Under the pieces are notes generated by a model, which was given only the letters and a program-made list of their open reading frames with translations, searched no databases and was not told the origin of the DNA. This document shows positions 36,563 to 49,589 of a stretch of 64,000 nt of DNA, in pieces. A program made the translations under genes and the position numbers. The first letter of the stretch is position 1. Every line of letters starts with the position of its first letter. Origin of the DNA: Monosporascus cannonballus (Eukaryota > Ascomycota > Sordariomycetes > Xylariales); the NCBI GenBank assembly GCA_004154925.1, contig QJNS01000711.1, forward strand, positions 27,672 to 91,671. The letters are read 5' to 3'.

Positions 36563-39500
36563 CTAAAGACTCATAGTAAGCCACTCCCATTCGTGTGTGC
36601 CACTGCCTGAGTTCACCATTCCATTCGGTGGGCCACCAGACATTCCCATCACCCCGGCCCCCGCCATCGGTCGTTGCGTCATACCAAATCCATTTGTAAT
36701 TCCGAGATTGGTTGAATTCTGCATAGAGACAAAGCCGCCAGAAGATGCAACGGACCGAGCTGCTTCGTTGGAGCCCGTCGAGTTCTCTGGACTATCGATA
36801 TCCATCGACTCGTTCTGTCCGGCACTTTTGCTGCCTCGTCTCTGCCGCTTCGAAGTACCAGTGTTATTGGCGGAGCGTGGAATCGATGCGGCACCAGGTC
36901 CGGGCGCATTTTTGGGGGGTGCTGCGGCGATCGGGATAACGCCTTTGCCGCCAACGGCTCCTGCGGTGGAGCCCGCGTAGCTATTAGGCGTGCTGCCCGC
37001 CGTATTACCACCCGAACCACCGGCACTCACAGGGCTTTCGCCCCCGTTGGCACTACTAGCTCGATTCGTTGTCGGCGGTGGGGTGGCTTGTGTCGCGTTG
37101 TTCGTCGCGGAAATGGATAGTGTCGAGTTCTTTCGCGATCCAGGCCCAGCGGTGGACGACGAGGCGTTGGCATTCTTTTTGGATCGAGTGCTGGTGCCTA
37201 CCGGAAGGCTCGCACCAGAGCCGCGATTTCTTTTCTTGATAACGTCTGTCTTCAAGCTCAGTGGTCTCACCACTCCGTGAAGCTTCAGAAAGAGACCACA
37301 AGCATTGCAGAGGGGTTGACCCTCGGGATTTCGACGCCAGAGAGGAGTTGTCTGCGTGAAGCAATTGGTGCAAGTGGTAGGGGTGCTTCCATCGCCTGGG
37401 TTTCCTGCGGCCCCCTGCAAATTGGTTGTAGATTCATGCTTGGATCCTGGCGGGGAAGACGGTCGGCTAGGTGCTACCGAAGAGAAGCCGGACATAGTCC
37501 CGGAAGCATCTGGGGGTGGGGAGTTCGGGCTCGAGTGAGCGACCCGGTCAAAGGGATTTCCGCGGCCGCCCATGTTGGGATTCGGCGTCGATGCTGTACG
37601 GGGGATCCTTTGACATTTGTCGCCTGTCGTCCTGAAAGATTGCGAGTGCGGGAAACTCCCGGGACCGTCCCAGTCACCGCTCGAATCGACAAAGTCTGTC
37701 GTAGTACCTCCGATCGTAACCTGCTTCCTCGGTGGGCCACCGGGATAGCGGGCAGCTTGCGTGCTGAACTGTCCGGGAAGCGAAGCATCCCACCCTAATG
37801 TGTTCCCATTGTTAATGTCTATACCTGACTCATCTCCCGGAGAAAAGCTCTGCATGCCCAAATTCCGGTCAGCGAATGCAACGCCCTCCTCATCCTCGTT
37901 GTCTGAATCCGGGCCGAGGCTGAACATGTTCCCATGTCCCATATCGACACCGGGCGAACGAACTCGATGATCATTCTGGAAAACCTGACTGGGGTCGACA
38001 TGGCCGAAACTACCAGCCGGGGCGAAGGGGGCCGAAGGATCCGCGGCAGACGTGACGGGATGGAATAGCGAGGTGTTGCTATGAGGTGGATACATGTACT
38101 GTTGACCCATTGGATTGCTGACGTGCCCCGGACCGGGACGAAAGCCATGCGGCCGTTGATGACGCACATCCATCGAGCTGAAGAACATGGTTTCTCCTTC
38201 GGCCATGGGGTGCGGCGTCGATACGCCCGATTGATAAGCAGACCCTGGGGGGGAGTAATAATCCACCCCGTTCACCGAGCCGTGCGGCCCGCTTGGTTGA
38301 TTATATATAGTCGAGAAGGGGCCATGGGAAACCAAGGGCGATGTGGAAGGAGAAAACGTGAAGTTCTGTTGGAAAGGTCCTGCTGAAGTGATGATAGGAT
38401 CGTTATCTATGTTGAAAGTATCCAACGGGAACGGGACTTGGGGTTGATGTTGCAACTGGGTGGCGGCAGATGCGTTGGAATAATCTAGCGAGTACTCCTG
38501 GAGGTCAGAATCGGCATCTAGCTCGGTGGGAGCTAGATTGCTGTTAAGAGCGGAGACGTGAGGAGAGAAATCTGCAGGTCGCTTTAGATTACGAGTCTAG
38601 GATAGATCGTCAGCTGCATGTTCTATCTCAACATGGATAGGGTACCCCGAGATAACATAGCGGGTCGTCAAATCAGAGGAACGGGAGGGTATAGCCGGGG
38701 TTATTATGCCGAAAGCAGGATACCCATATGCGCTGTCAATAAGGCAAATACACTTACCCGTCTCTCATCTATGCTGGTTTTACGGTGATGTCGGGTGACA
38801 TATCCGAACTCATCCCGGTTTCTCTGATGAGGAGCGACCGGCACGGATTGCGGAATTATGGGCTGTGAAGAAGATGGGTTCTTGCGTGATTTGATGGGAA
38901 TGGCAGCAGCCGCAATGTGAGCCGGCTTATCTCCATCCCGGCACCGCTGTTTCTGCTGCATTTTCATCATATCTGGTGAGGGCGTCCCAGCTAATGCTGC
39001 CGGTGTCGTAGCATCTTCGGAGAATATGAAGTCGTCAAGATTCATCGGATCCGACTGCTGCTCGAGGCTTTGATCCGATGTCTTCCTTAGCTGCGCAATT
39101 CCGCTAGGGGCATTAATGCCATTGGTAGTAGTTGCGGTCTGGCGTGCACGCCTATAGACTCAGAAAAGGCGCAGGTTAGGACAATATGTCTCAGGTTCAC
39201 CAGTATGCAAGCAGAACGCGCAAGCTCGAGGACATACCGGGCTCCTTCCTCTTGTCCGCGCTTCCGTAAACTCGGGTACATCATGCGCCACGTCAGGTTC
39301 TCCATGCGCTCTCGGCTCGGTAGGTTGTGCTTTGTATTCCTAAAGAACTTCCAAACTTGGGTAGCTAGCGGATCGTTCTCTTGCATCTGCTCCAAACTCT
39401 CACTCGTTCCGGATATGTCACTCTGCAGATTGGGAAAGAGTGGACTCTTTAGCAAATCAAAACGGGTCGAGGAGTTGTCAACCGGTTTCGAAAGTGTCAA

Positions 39501-39725
39501 GTTGAGCTCCTGGAGCCTCCAATCGCCGGGGCTGTCCTGCTCGACGTCCTTCCCGGTTGATGCGAGCGAATGCGATTCGGCGGAAGGATGGCGGGCGTTA
39601 ACTCCGCCGACCTCGAATGGCCGCCGGGGAAACCGGTAGTCGTGCTCTATCGTCGTGGGCTTCATGGCTGTTGGGGGACTTGCAATCGCTAGCGGGGATG
39701 ACGCACTGGCGACCATGTCGCACAT
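36563..39725 (-). CDS. nit-2: GATA-type nitrogen regulatory transcription factor (NIT2/AreA)
   Basis: 971-residue global activator of nitrogen-catabolite genes. Exons 39725-39238, 39151-38758 and 38596-36563. Exon 1 holds the AreA N-terminal domain ([32 protein letters not shown]); the join to exon 2 gives [36 protein letters not shown], and exon 3 continues [20 protein letters not shown], all conserved in the family. The single zinc finger CTNC-x17-CNAC with [43 protein letters not shown] lies near residues 700-750 and binds HGATAR. The C-terminus [10 protein letters not shown] is the conserved end implicated in Nmr1 co-repressor contact. A second in-frame ATG at 39716 could also be used. 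Complete, with no damage. Confidence 0.97.
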
Positions 39726-42700
39726 AATAGGAAGACTGGCTTTCTCTCTTCTGCTCTCAGCCGGGGAAACTCGCCCATTCGTATTAAACCTCCAACCTTA
39801 CAAGGCCCGATTGAACCCCACCCGTTCTAACTTAATCGCCCGCAAATAACTTGTTCGGGACTCGCGGCCGCTGCCTGCACGGCGGCAACAATTTCGTACC
39901 TACTCTAATTCGTGGTCTCGGCTTGAGTCAAAGGCTGTTGAGGTGCGAAACGTATAATTCGAGGGTACCAAGGAAAATAGCTAGTAGCAGTATGATGGGT
40001 AAGCGACAGCGAGGGCCGGCGATCAGAATTAAGTCTACAAATTAATTGCCTTGAAGATAGTTGGCTCGCTGGACTTGACCTCGTGCGATTTCAGGCGGGA
40101 GGGTGTGATGTCTGACCTGGGTCGGAACTGTGGAGGCCGCGGAGGGAAGCAGTACGTCGTTGTTGACAGCAGCGAGCAGTAAGTACAGTCGCAAGCCGAG
40201 CGGGTTCCCTCCAAAGTGTTCCTCGGTGATGCATATGTGCGCCCACATCGACGTACTCTACATTACATGCGCACACCATAACTGGTGGGATGGTCCGGCT
40301 GATCCTAACCTAGCCACCTCAGACTCCTCACACTACCCAGACGTAAGTTTGGGCCTGGGCATGCTCTTGTGTGGCGCCTGTTGAGGAGAAGTGGAGGTTA
40401 AGTTAGGTATTTGCCAGTAGTAGTAACTTGATGTTATACATGCCTACACCTAGGTATGTGATTTTCGCGGGGCATGACACCACGACATAGGTAGGCGTTA
40501 CAATCCTCTCGACCGACTACCAGCGCCTTCGCACATGCAAGAGTTGTTGACGGGGAGCTAGTAGGCCTGCTACTACGCTTATCAGAACTGGGTAAGCCTG
40601 AAAACAGGGCCGGTAGCAATGTAAAGCCCACCGGGATTGGATCGCCAGTCAAGTGGGCTGACTCAGGGCTCCTGGCCCGGGTGGACATGGGTACAAGCCA
40701 AAAGTCGCACGGGAATGATGCACCAATCAGCCAAATCCTACGAGAAGAACGACGGCCCTTCGTATGTCTCCACACCGAGTTCCCAAAGTTCCAATCCGGC
40801 CGAACCCAGGGGTGAATCTGCAGCGAATTTTATGATTACCATGTGGGGGGGACGATGCTGCCGTTTCTCGTCTTCTCGGTGATGTTATTGTTATTGTGAT
40901 TTGTTGTTGTTGATGTTATCACTGACCTTTGCCTGTCTGTCGACTCTGATAATCCAAGTTTCTCACACTCGGGATGGTGAGTGAGCGAAAAATGGTTGGA
41001 GGAGCAGGTGAGGTGTGCTGTTCTGGTGGGACTTGGCGCTTCCGATATATAATTTTGCGGTCAGACCGGCAGAAACCATTTTATTCGGCTGATCCCCAAA
41101 CTGCGCTCGAGGACGTGTATGTGTGTCGTGCTCGGACTGTCGTTTCAGCTCTCGTACATCGGAGTCCCGGTCTAACTACCTACTGCGCACAAGCTTTTTT
41201 AAGCGTTTGGGTTTGGTTTTTAATTTGGCAACGGATATCTAGAACGGCACCGATACCGCAAACTCAACCGCCGAAGAGGTGGGCATCGTGGCAGGTCCTG
41301 GTGACAATATACAGGCAAATATGGGAGAAAAGAGGGTGCGCAACGGGGATTGGTTGAAACCGCGGTCGAGGCGCTTTCATCCAGGCGAATGGAAGATTGC
41401 AGGTGAACCCCATCCTGCGCCATCCTGCAGGGAATGCCGGTATGGGTCAGGTATCGGCTACATCCCGATTGTGCTCGAGAACATATCCAGTGCCCCCACA
41501 ACACTGCTCCCGAGTCGGAGTTTCTAAGCAAGTCCCTGCGTATGGTCCATACCTGCTCCATATAATATTGCGGGCTAGACGGCCAATTGACAGCCTCCGT
41601 CCGAAATGAAATAGATTGATAGTGGACGATTCCGGGGACTTGATTCCAAATTAACTACAATATATCTTAACGTTCCAGTATCTGAAGCTTCTTCTCAGTG
41701 GTTACTACCTGCCCGTGCCCAACAAAGATAGGTCATTCCCTCCTCGCCGGGTTCAGGACAACGAGTCAAGTCCATAACACTTTACAAGAGCTAGGAGTTG
41801 CAAGAGACTAGAAAAGCTCTCATACCAGGGCGCCGAAATTAAGAGGGCTGATAAATGACTTCACCTCATCATCAGGCGACCAAGTTGCAGTCCACGTAAA
41901 TGCAGATGCAAGAGAAACACTGTCGAACCCATGTTCATGGTTGTGTGCAGCCTCGAAAGACCCACGATGCGCCCGTGGAATACGTTGTAATATAAACATC
42001 ACCAGCGATGAGACTCCGAAAAGCAGGTAGGGGGAGGCTAATACACGGCTATCCTATTCCATCCTCTCCGATGCCGCTTAACTGCATATAGATCTATAGC
42101 GCTGATATTGCCCATGGGAGAACCGCAATAGTCTCTTAAGCATTGTTCTTGAGACTGCGACGGCTATCACCTATTCATCGTAAGCCACGGTGGCAACACC
42201 CCACCTCTCCGAGAATCTGGCGGCTGTGGATATCTAACGATGAATCGGCAATAAAACACCAGAGCGCCGGGGGGTTGAACGGTATCGAGAGTGGGTTGTT
42301 TCTGCTTTTTGCTCGCCTTGCAGCCGATCCGTCTGTCCATATACGGCATCAAGGCCCAGAGTCTAGTGGATTTGCCAATAGAGCAACGGGACTGACAGCT
42401 TAGGAATGACGTCCCTTACTCACGGAAGGGGCGTGGCGGTCTCGCGATTCACTCCGCCCGTCCTTTTCCTTAGTATAGAAACCTGTCCGTTGCCCCGCGC
42501 TGACAGGATCGCCTTGTGAATTGAGCAAGCATTTGAATGACCACGCCAACGGTGCCGCTGGTCCTATGGATAGCGGGAAAGCGACAAATATAGGCAGTAC
42601 GTCTCACGGTCTGGTTCATATCGAATAGTTCCCCATCGATGCGGCCAGTTTCGGAAATTCCAATTCCTTAATGGTTCGGCGGCCCTCAAGAGAGCAATAC

Positions 42701-45700
42701 CTGATTGAATGTTTGAGTTCGGGAACAAGCCGGTGGAGGACAACAGGGAATTGCAAGATAAATTACCCACACGAGGAGATATTCCACAAGTCACAACACA
42801 ACGTGCACAAAGATATTGTAGAATACCTGCTTAGCGATCGGGGCACCTCAACTTGGACTCATGTCCCACCATTCCACCACTCGATAATATCTTGACCAAA
42901 GGTTCGTTTTTTGGGAGACAGCCTCGCCCCGAACCTGACTTCGCATCCGACAGCGAGTTCACGGGAGAGCCTTCATAAGCAAGAATGTGCCCTCGCGGTG
43001 AGTCAATATGGTACTGTACCTCTGCTTTGTCTGGCCGGCTCCCTTGGTGCGCCTCATAGCAAGACCAGGAGCAGGGGTCCGTCACATGCATGCATGCATG
43101 CAACGCCAAATGCTGACCCCCACGCCACGCCAGCAAACATCTTGAATGCATGGGATACGCATGTGCATACAGTGTAAGGATTCGTACCAACCCGGGCAGT
43201 TTCTCCCCGACCCGGAGCTGGGCGTGCAATATGATCCATGGGTTGGCTCTCTTCACCCCGGAGGACCAACGCGGATGGATGCATTGACCCATCTCCAGTG
43301 CAACTTTGGGCGTCTCACTCGGACTTTAAGTTCGGGGTGCTAAACGAGTTCGAACCCATCTATGAAAAAGAAACCCAGCCGATAACGTGTACGAAACCCT
43401 GGCAATGCGACCTGATCGCAATCAGAACACTGGTCGAGAAGCCGAACATATTCCTGTACAACATCAACATAATATCCCGGCCCTTGCGACCTCCAGAAAG
43501 CACGCATGGGCAGTGCACCCGGTTCACACATGCTCAAAACAGTACATGATTCGTACAGCCTCTAAACCCACATATAACATATATAAATGGACTACTGGCG
43601 GTTATAGCGACATATGTAGTACTCATGTACGTTGGTAGGGATGCAGGCATATGTAGGTAAGCAATTAGTTACCATCGATGCCGCTTCTGGCAGGTACGCG
43701 GTAAGGTTCAGGAAATGCGAAGCTCTCGATGCGATTGTATGGGGACCCGGCGCGACAGCAACGAATGGCGGGAAATATCGCGTGTCTGTGGATCTTGATA
43801 TGTTCTAAGTTAGCGTAGCTGGGTGTTAGGCTCTATTTCCATGTCGGGTCCTTCATCGTCACCTTCCGGCCGCTATCTCCGCGGGCGATACTAATTCCCA
43901 AACTTAGTGCAGGTATCACGAGTATAAATAGTAATGCTAGAGAGAGCCCTTTGAGTATTATATAACACAAATAAGTTGGAATTACAGCCACACCGGCCAT
44001 ATCAACCGCAGGGGGGTTCCCGAGATCACAAGAGTTGGGCTTCTGTAGACTACGTTAGTGTTGTATAAACATAAAAGCGGTGCTTTCTATCTATCACATG
44101 TAAATTTTGCTGCTATTCACCGACTTGCATGCCATGAGCTGCGCCAGGAGCAATTGATAAATGGGAAGAGGTTAACCGAGACGCTATTACTAGGTACCTA
44201 CTGTAGCCTTTAACAAAGTCGGGTTCGCGTTAGCCCTACTACTAGTGCTGGTTGTGCGGGTCACAAAGTCTTTATACGGCGCGGCTTTCCGATGGCGACA
44301 ACAGTAGCTTCGATTTCATGCGCGAGCCAAGAGATTCTTCGGCAACCACCTTATGTATGCGTATCGCCTAGTCTGGCATTTATTAGGTATCTCAATAATA
44401 CGGCACATTGCCCAAGCCAGCACCTATCTTGAGGCTTGATTTTTACTACATTTGGGTTCCGGCTGTTACGGGACCCTGTTGTTGAGGTCCAAGGACCTTG
44501 AAGTTATCAAGAGTAGGTCCGGGACTATACTCGGCTATCGCTTCGCATCCCATCGTATCCCGGCTTCGCTAGGGTCCTCTAAGCGGCCACGCCTTTTCCG
44601 AAACACAAACGAGAAATGTACTCCGTAATACCGTCCAGCATCGGATACCGGGCGTACGCAGTAAGGACGTACTTTGAAAGAAATTAAGAATCAACTATAT
44701 AATAGACTTGCCAAAGACTAGTGGCTGGACTGGTTCATCGAGTGGGAGCGACTGTTCTCTTCGCTTGTTCACTTTCTTGCGAGCCCGGCAATGTCAATAT
44801 TGTAATCAAGTTAGATCTGGCTTCATAGTCTGGCCGCGCACAGTGATCGAAACGCTAGGGCCACATCTAAAACACAGCGGTATCCAGTTAATAAAAGCTT
44901 GATATCTAGCTAGGTCGATTAGAAACGGGTCGGTTATCCGTTTCAAGATTATCCAAGAGACCAAAACGCCTGTATCGGAAGGAGGCCGAGGATCGGTCGG
45001 GCTGTTCGCTTCCGATCTATCGCGCTTGCTACCTTACCTACTACGACCGAGAGAGTGGGCTCTGGTCGGAGTCTGTTTGCATTGCATCTTGGTCTTAGAA
45101 ATGTAGGATCCCCAGAGTCCCAGTCATGTTTCGGCGTTACATGCCTAGTCGCCTCACTACATCCGTTGGACTAGATATCCATGAACTTCTGGCCATATTC
45201 AGGCCCCGCCTTTGCAATGGTCTGTTCGCTCTTTATTGGCGCGAGGGGATATCGCGGAAATAAAGCCTTGCCCGCTCCCAGTAGACAACGCAAGGAGAGA
45301 GGGTTTCAAGCAAGGCCTAGACTGCAGCGTGCTGCGCTCCGACGGAGATGTGAAAGATGTTGCGGCATTTTCATATTGGAAAGATGCATTCAACGGCTCG
45401 CGACCATGCGAGGCAGCTGAAGAACTCATTCTCACTTTCAGTGTTCGGTCCGGGCAAGACTTCTCAGTGCGGTCAGCCACAGCATTCTAGCAAGGGGGGG
45501 AACCATAGACGGGATGAGTCCGCGTAGGGGTTTGCCAAAGCCACCGAACCAAGGTTCGTCAGCTGGCGTTGGCCGAGCCGCGCTCAATGCTGAGTCAGTC
45601 CCGGCAAAATTATTCGGGTCGCTTGCTTGTCTCATCGTTGCTGTCTTGTTATACGGCAAGTGGTGAGGTCATCCTCGTTGGAGGATCACGACAGATCACA

Positions 45701-47129
45701 TGTGATCTGCTCATCACGATACTAATTGTAGGATTGCCGCGAAAGTCTCCATCGATGCAGGCTCCCCTTCGCACGCTGGCGTTCCGGTGTTGGTCTCGAT
45801 CAGTCAATCGCCTTGTCGATCTTGGGAATCGGTCGATCGCCTCTTCATAAAGGTTTCGCTCCTTTCCCCCACCTACACTAGAAGCATCTAGGGTCACTGG
45901 TACCCTTCTAACCTTAACTACTAACGTTTCCCAAATGAAGGGCGGAAATGGCTTGCTTTGCAATGAGCTGACGATCAACTCTCGAACAGCCGCTCGTGCC
46001 GGTTTCGACAGGTCCGCCATTGAAACTTGCCTCCAAATCAGGATTTTCTAGTTGCATTACCCCTAGGGATCTAGCAATATATATGCACTGTAACGGACAA
46101 GTAGAATTAATCAGCGACACAGTTCTTATCCCTTATTGATAACCAGGTTGTGCCACCGCTCCAATACGGCAGGTGGCTTGATCGCAATATACCGCCGTGG
46201 GCACGCAAGATTGCACCACTGATTACTTCAACACCTGTGGATTTGATCAAGTATTTCCGCTAGGTTTTAGCCCGGACGAGATAAGCCCACGCATTATCTG
46301 GGTAAGATGTCACGGGATCTATGGTTCCCTATCACTAGCCAACCATGGATCAAAGGGGGGACAGATAGCACCCAAAGGGGTCCAGGCATAGGGCTTATCT
46401 TAAGCCCATCCAGACCCTTGACGTCGGCTGGGTTCAGGGGACCATGGGAAGGCACCTTAATAGCTGAGACATGTTAATATCACTTATGTAGTGCCCGGGA
46501 AAGTTTGATTTAGAGAGTCACCACCCGGCTCCTGCAACCCTTATCTTCGCAGGAATCCAGCTCCCAGATTCTGATCGCAGGACGTGAGAGAGTTGCAACT
46601 CTTGTCTTTGCCACAGGTGTCCTATTGTTACTATAAATATACCGGGGACTGTCCCCCTTTGTTCTCTTATATGAACCTTTTCCCGAGATTTGCTACCTCG
46701 AGGACAAGGTTTGCAGGGGCCTTGTAGACGTGCTTGTCTCGTGACCCTCGATGGGTTGTCTTCTCATTCTCTTCGGGCGTGGCAATTGCTCTCTTATACA
46801 CACCATGGGCTCAGCCAATTGGTCGAATTTGGCTCCAGAGCCGCATTCGATGCGTTCCGCCCCTTTGTTCCGCCATTGTGCACCACTGGCCCTTTGTATG
46901 TGGTCGAGATGGCACCAGAAAGGGCGACCAAGGCAGACGAAGACATAATGCCCTTCTTTCCGCGAGCGGCCAGCGGAATGGGCTGGCTGGGAAAAGGCGG
47001 AGACACACGTTCCTCTATGTTTTGAACAGGGCGACATAAGACAACATAATGCCAATATCGATATCGGATTTCGACGCGAAGCGAGTCTGCCTCCGAAGCC
47101 TGCTGTGGAGTGGACTCCTCTTTCTATGA
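39726..47129. other. Gene desert upstream of nit-2
   Basis: About 7.4 kb with no recognisable protein gene, tRNA or rRNA. Open frames are short and change strand at random, without family features. A (CATG)n microsatellite sits at 43,085. The first ~1-2 kb is presumably the nit-2 promoter. The rest may be old transposon debris or unannotated noncoding transcription units, but I see no terminal repeats or transposase remnants. Confidence 0.4.
43085..43102. repeat. CATG tetranucleotide microsatellite
   Basis: CATG repeated about 4.5 times without interruption. Confidence 0.85.
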
Positions 47130-48774
47130 TCGAGAAGCGAGGTCACGACCTCCTCCGGCGGCCCTCTCGTCGGCATGGAACCTCCCCTGATGCTGGGATC
47201 CCCGACCCTACGCTACGCCACAAGGACCGTCACCCTCACGATCGCCTACAAGCCGACCTTGATGCCCGGCGATGTGACTTACACGCTGTTGGGATGCTAT
47301 GGCGAACCGAGTACGGGACATGCGTTCGGTCAGGAGGGGCAGTATGCGGTGCCGGGAGAACTACCGGCGGAGAACGTGACGATAATGACGTGCTTCCAGG
47401 GCTGCGCGGACTTGAAGCCACCCAACGGTAGTCTGGGGCGGTACGCATACGTCGGGTTACAGAATGGAAAGTAGGTCCTTTTCATATTTCATGATGACGA
47501 CGATGGCATCACGAGGAATGCGGTGGGCATGCAATATTGACGAGCTGGCCTGTTATTTCTAAGGGCTCTCTCGGCCTGGGCCGTATGAGCGGTCGCACCG
47601 CCCCGTACAATCCTTCTTTGTCCCTTGGGGGCACGGTCGAATTATAGGCATCCAAACACGGCATAGCTTACTAACGAATGAAACAGTGAATGCTTCTGCG
47701 CCTCGCAGCTGGTGCCCGAAGCCCCCAAACTGTCTGAAGACAGGGTCCAGGGCGCAAAACCGTCGCCGCGGCGGTCGGCGGTAGCATGAGCGGAGCGTTC
47801 GTGCTAGTCGCGCTGCTGTTCTTCTGCATCCGGGCGTACAAGCGGCGGAAGACAGAGCAGGACGCGCACGTGAGCTCGATGCTGGACAAGCAGCAGGAGA
47901 AGGAGAAGGCGGATAAGGAGGTGATAGCATCATTTCTGCGCCACAAGAGGAGCCCCCCGGCTCTCGTCCTCAATGACTCGCACCGTGACGTCCGGCTCAC
48001 GGTCGACGGCTCGCTGGTGCCCACGACGCCGGCGCTCGAGTCCGGTGGTGGTGGCGCCAGGGGCAGAAGGCCTAGCGCCGCTGACGACAGCCTGTTCCAC
48101 GCGCTTATGGGGCGGACGCAGACGCGGAGGGACGCCACCGGCCAGAGCTCGGGCGTGGAGTGGTGGGGAGGCGGTGGCGGCGCCACTGTGCCGCCTAGTC
48201 CCAGGGTGCCGTTCGGGAACAACGGGAGCGGACCAGGAGGGGCTTCGGCCATAGCACTCGCAGCAGTGTCGGGACGAGGGGATCGATCATCCACGGGATC
48301 GGGCATGGCGGCGGCGGCGGTGGTGCTACTCCTCCTCCGCCGGAAGCCCACCCTCACCACCACCACCACCACCAAAAGCGACAACAATATAATGGTGGCA
48401 GCGGCTTCTACGCCAACTCGGCCGCCAGTGCCAGCACGCCGTCTCTGTCGTCGCTCAGATCACCGCACGGCTACGGCTACGGGGATAGGACGCCGCTAGG
48501 GGGGTTCGCGCCGACGGCGCCTCTACCGGTCCGGCGGTTGGGCGTGCAGCAGCAGGGAGAAGAGGGGTCCGCGACGGCGTCGGTGCTGCCGCCTATCGCG
48601 CCGGGCGAGGCGCTCGACCGGCGGTGGTTGCGGGGCACCATCTACGCGACGGCCACCGAGGGCCGTGACCACAACGAGGGCGAAACCGGGACGCAGATCT
48701 CGCCCAAGTCGTTCACCACCGTGAGGACGAGCATCCTGGATAGTCCGACCATAGGCCGGTGGGCGCAGCGGTGA
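47130..48774 (+). pseudogene. WSC-domain single-pass membrane protein, disrupted
   Basis: Remains of a fungal cell-wall-sensor-like gene. Exon 47,175 (or slightly upstream) to 47,470 encodes half a WSC domain (LLGCYGEPSTGHAFGQEG...CFQGCADLK...YAYVGLQNG); a 216-nt intron with a perfect ACTAAC branch site leads to 47,687 and NECFCASQLVPEAPKLSED. The expected second half of the domain (C-x-x-PC-x-G...CGG) is missing, and the frame changes between 47,738 and 47,786 to one encoding a membrane helix (GAFVLVALLFFCI) and a basic cytosolic flank. The frame changes again near the AGGAGGGG run at 48,236-48,243, after which GHGGGGGGATPPPP...HHHHHH...SPTIGRWAQR reads coherently to a stop at 48,774. No signal peptide was found. 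Either a decayed gene or one with sequencing or assembly errors. Confidence 0.6.
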
Positions 48775-49589
48775 GCGGGGTGGAAGGGAAGTGGGGGGTG
48801 GAGGAAGGAGAAAAGGGGGGAGGGAAGGGTGATGGTGGGCCAGCGGCGGAGAGATGCAGGGGTGGATGGACGGATTTTCGCTTCTCCGTGGATATTGATA
48901 ATGAAGAGTTAGGGCTGTTCTATTATTTGAACTCGTCTGCCTGAAATGAGTTTTCTGATCAGCCTACACTATTCGTATACAAACCAATTTTCGTTCCCCA
49001 TAGCATCATCACCTGAGAACGGGCACGAGAGACAACTATAACCGCGTACGCCCTGGGAAAGCGAGATGGCATCAGCTTGTGTGTATTTTCATTACATGTC
49101 ATGGTGCGAGGATCCGTCGCCTTCTGCCTTTACTGGCAGCGGTTTGAAAAAACATGGAAGCCTTTTATGGTGTGATTGATCGGTCAAGGCGAGATACGAA
49201 TCCTGGTCGCAACGCTGGAAGGACGATAAGTGGTACTAGGTATAGTGGTCACACATGAGGCTCTCGCATCGACATCATGGGAATGGTGCCGCGGTATCAG
49301 CATAGCCCTATTAGATTACACGAACGACCTCGAAACTCGACCGACCGGACCCTAATCATTTATAAACTACCGACGCCGAAGCTATCCCGTGTATGCTTGC
49401 CCGGGCGCCCTGTTCCCTCAAATTCTTTCCCTTTTAAAGAGCAATGTATCTACGAGAGTTCGCCGCATTCTTCTGCTGAAGTGCCGACGTCTTGCCTTTG
49501 GCGGTATTCTCGTCTCCCATGTCTGGAGCCCAAACTCCTTCTGGAGCACACTGCAGTATCCGTGGCCCTTGTTGGCGTCGCCTGCCACT
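48775..49589. other. Intergenic
   Basis: 3' flank of the WSC gene and spacer. No gene recognised. Confidence 0.4.

Noticed and set aside
43340..43360. GTTCGAAC-containing sequence resembling a tRNA T-loop
   Set aside because: Flanks do not form a T-stem on either strand and no acceptor stem was found.
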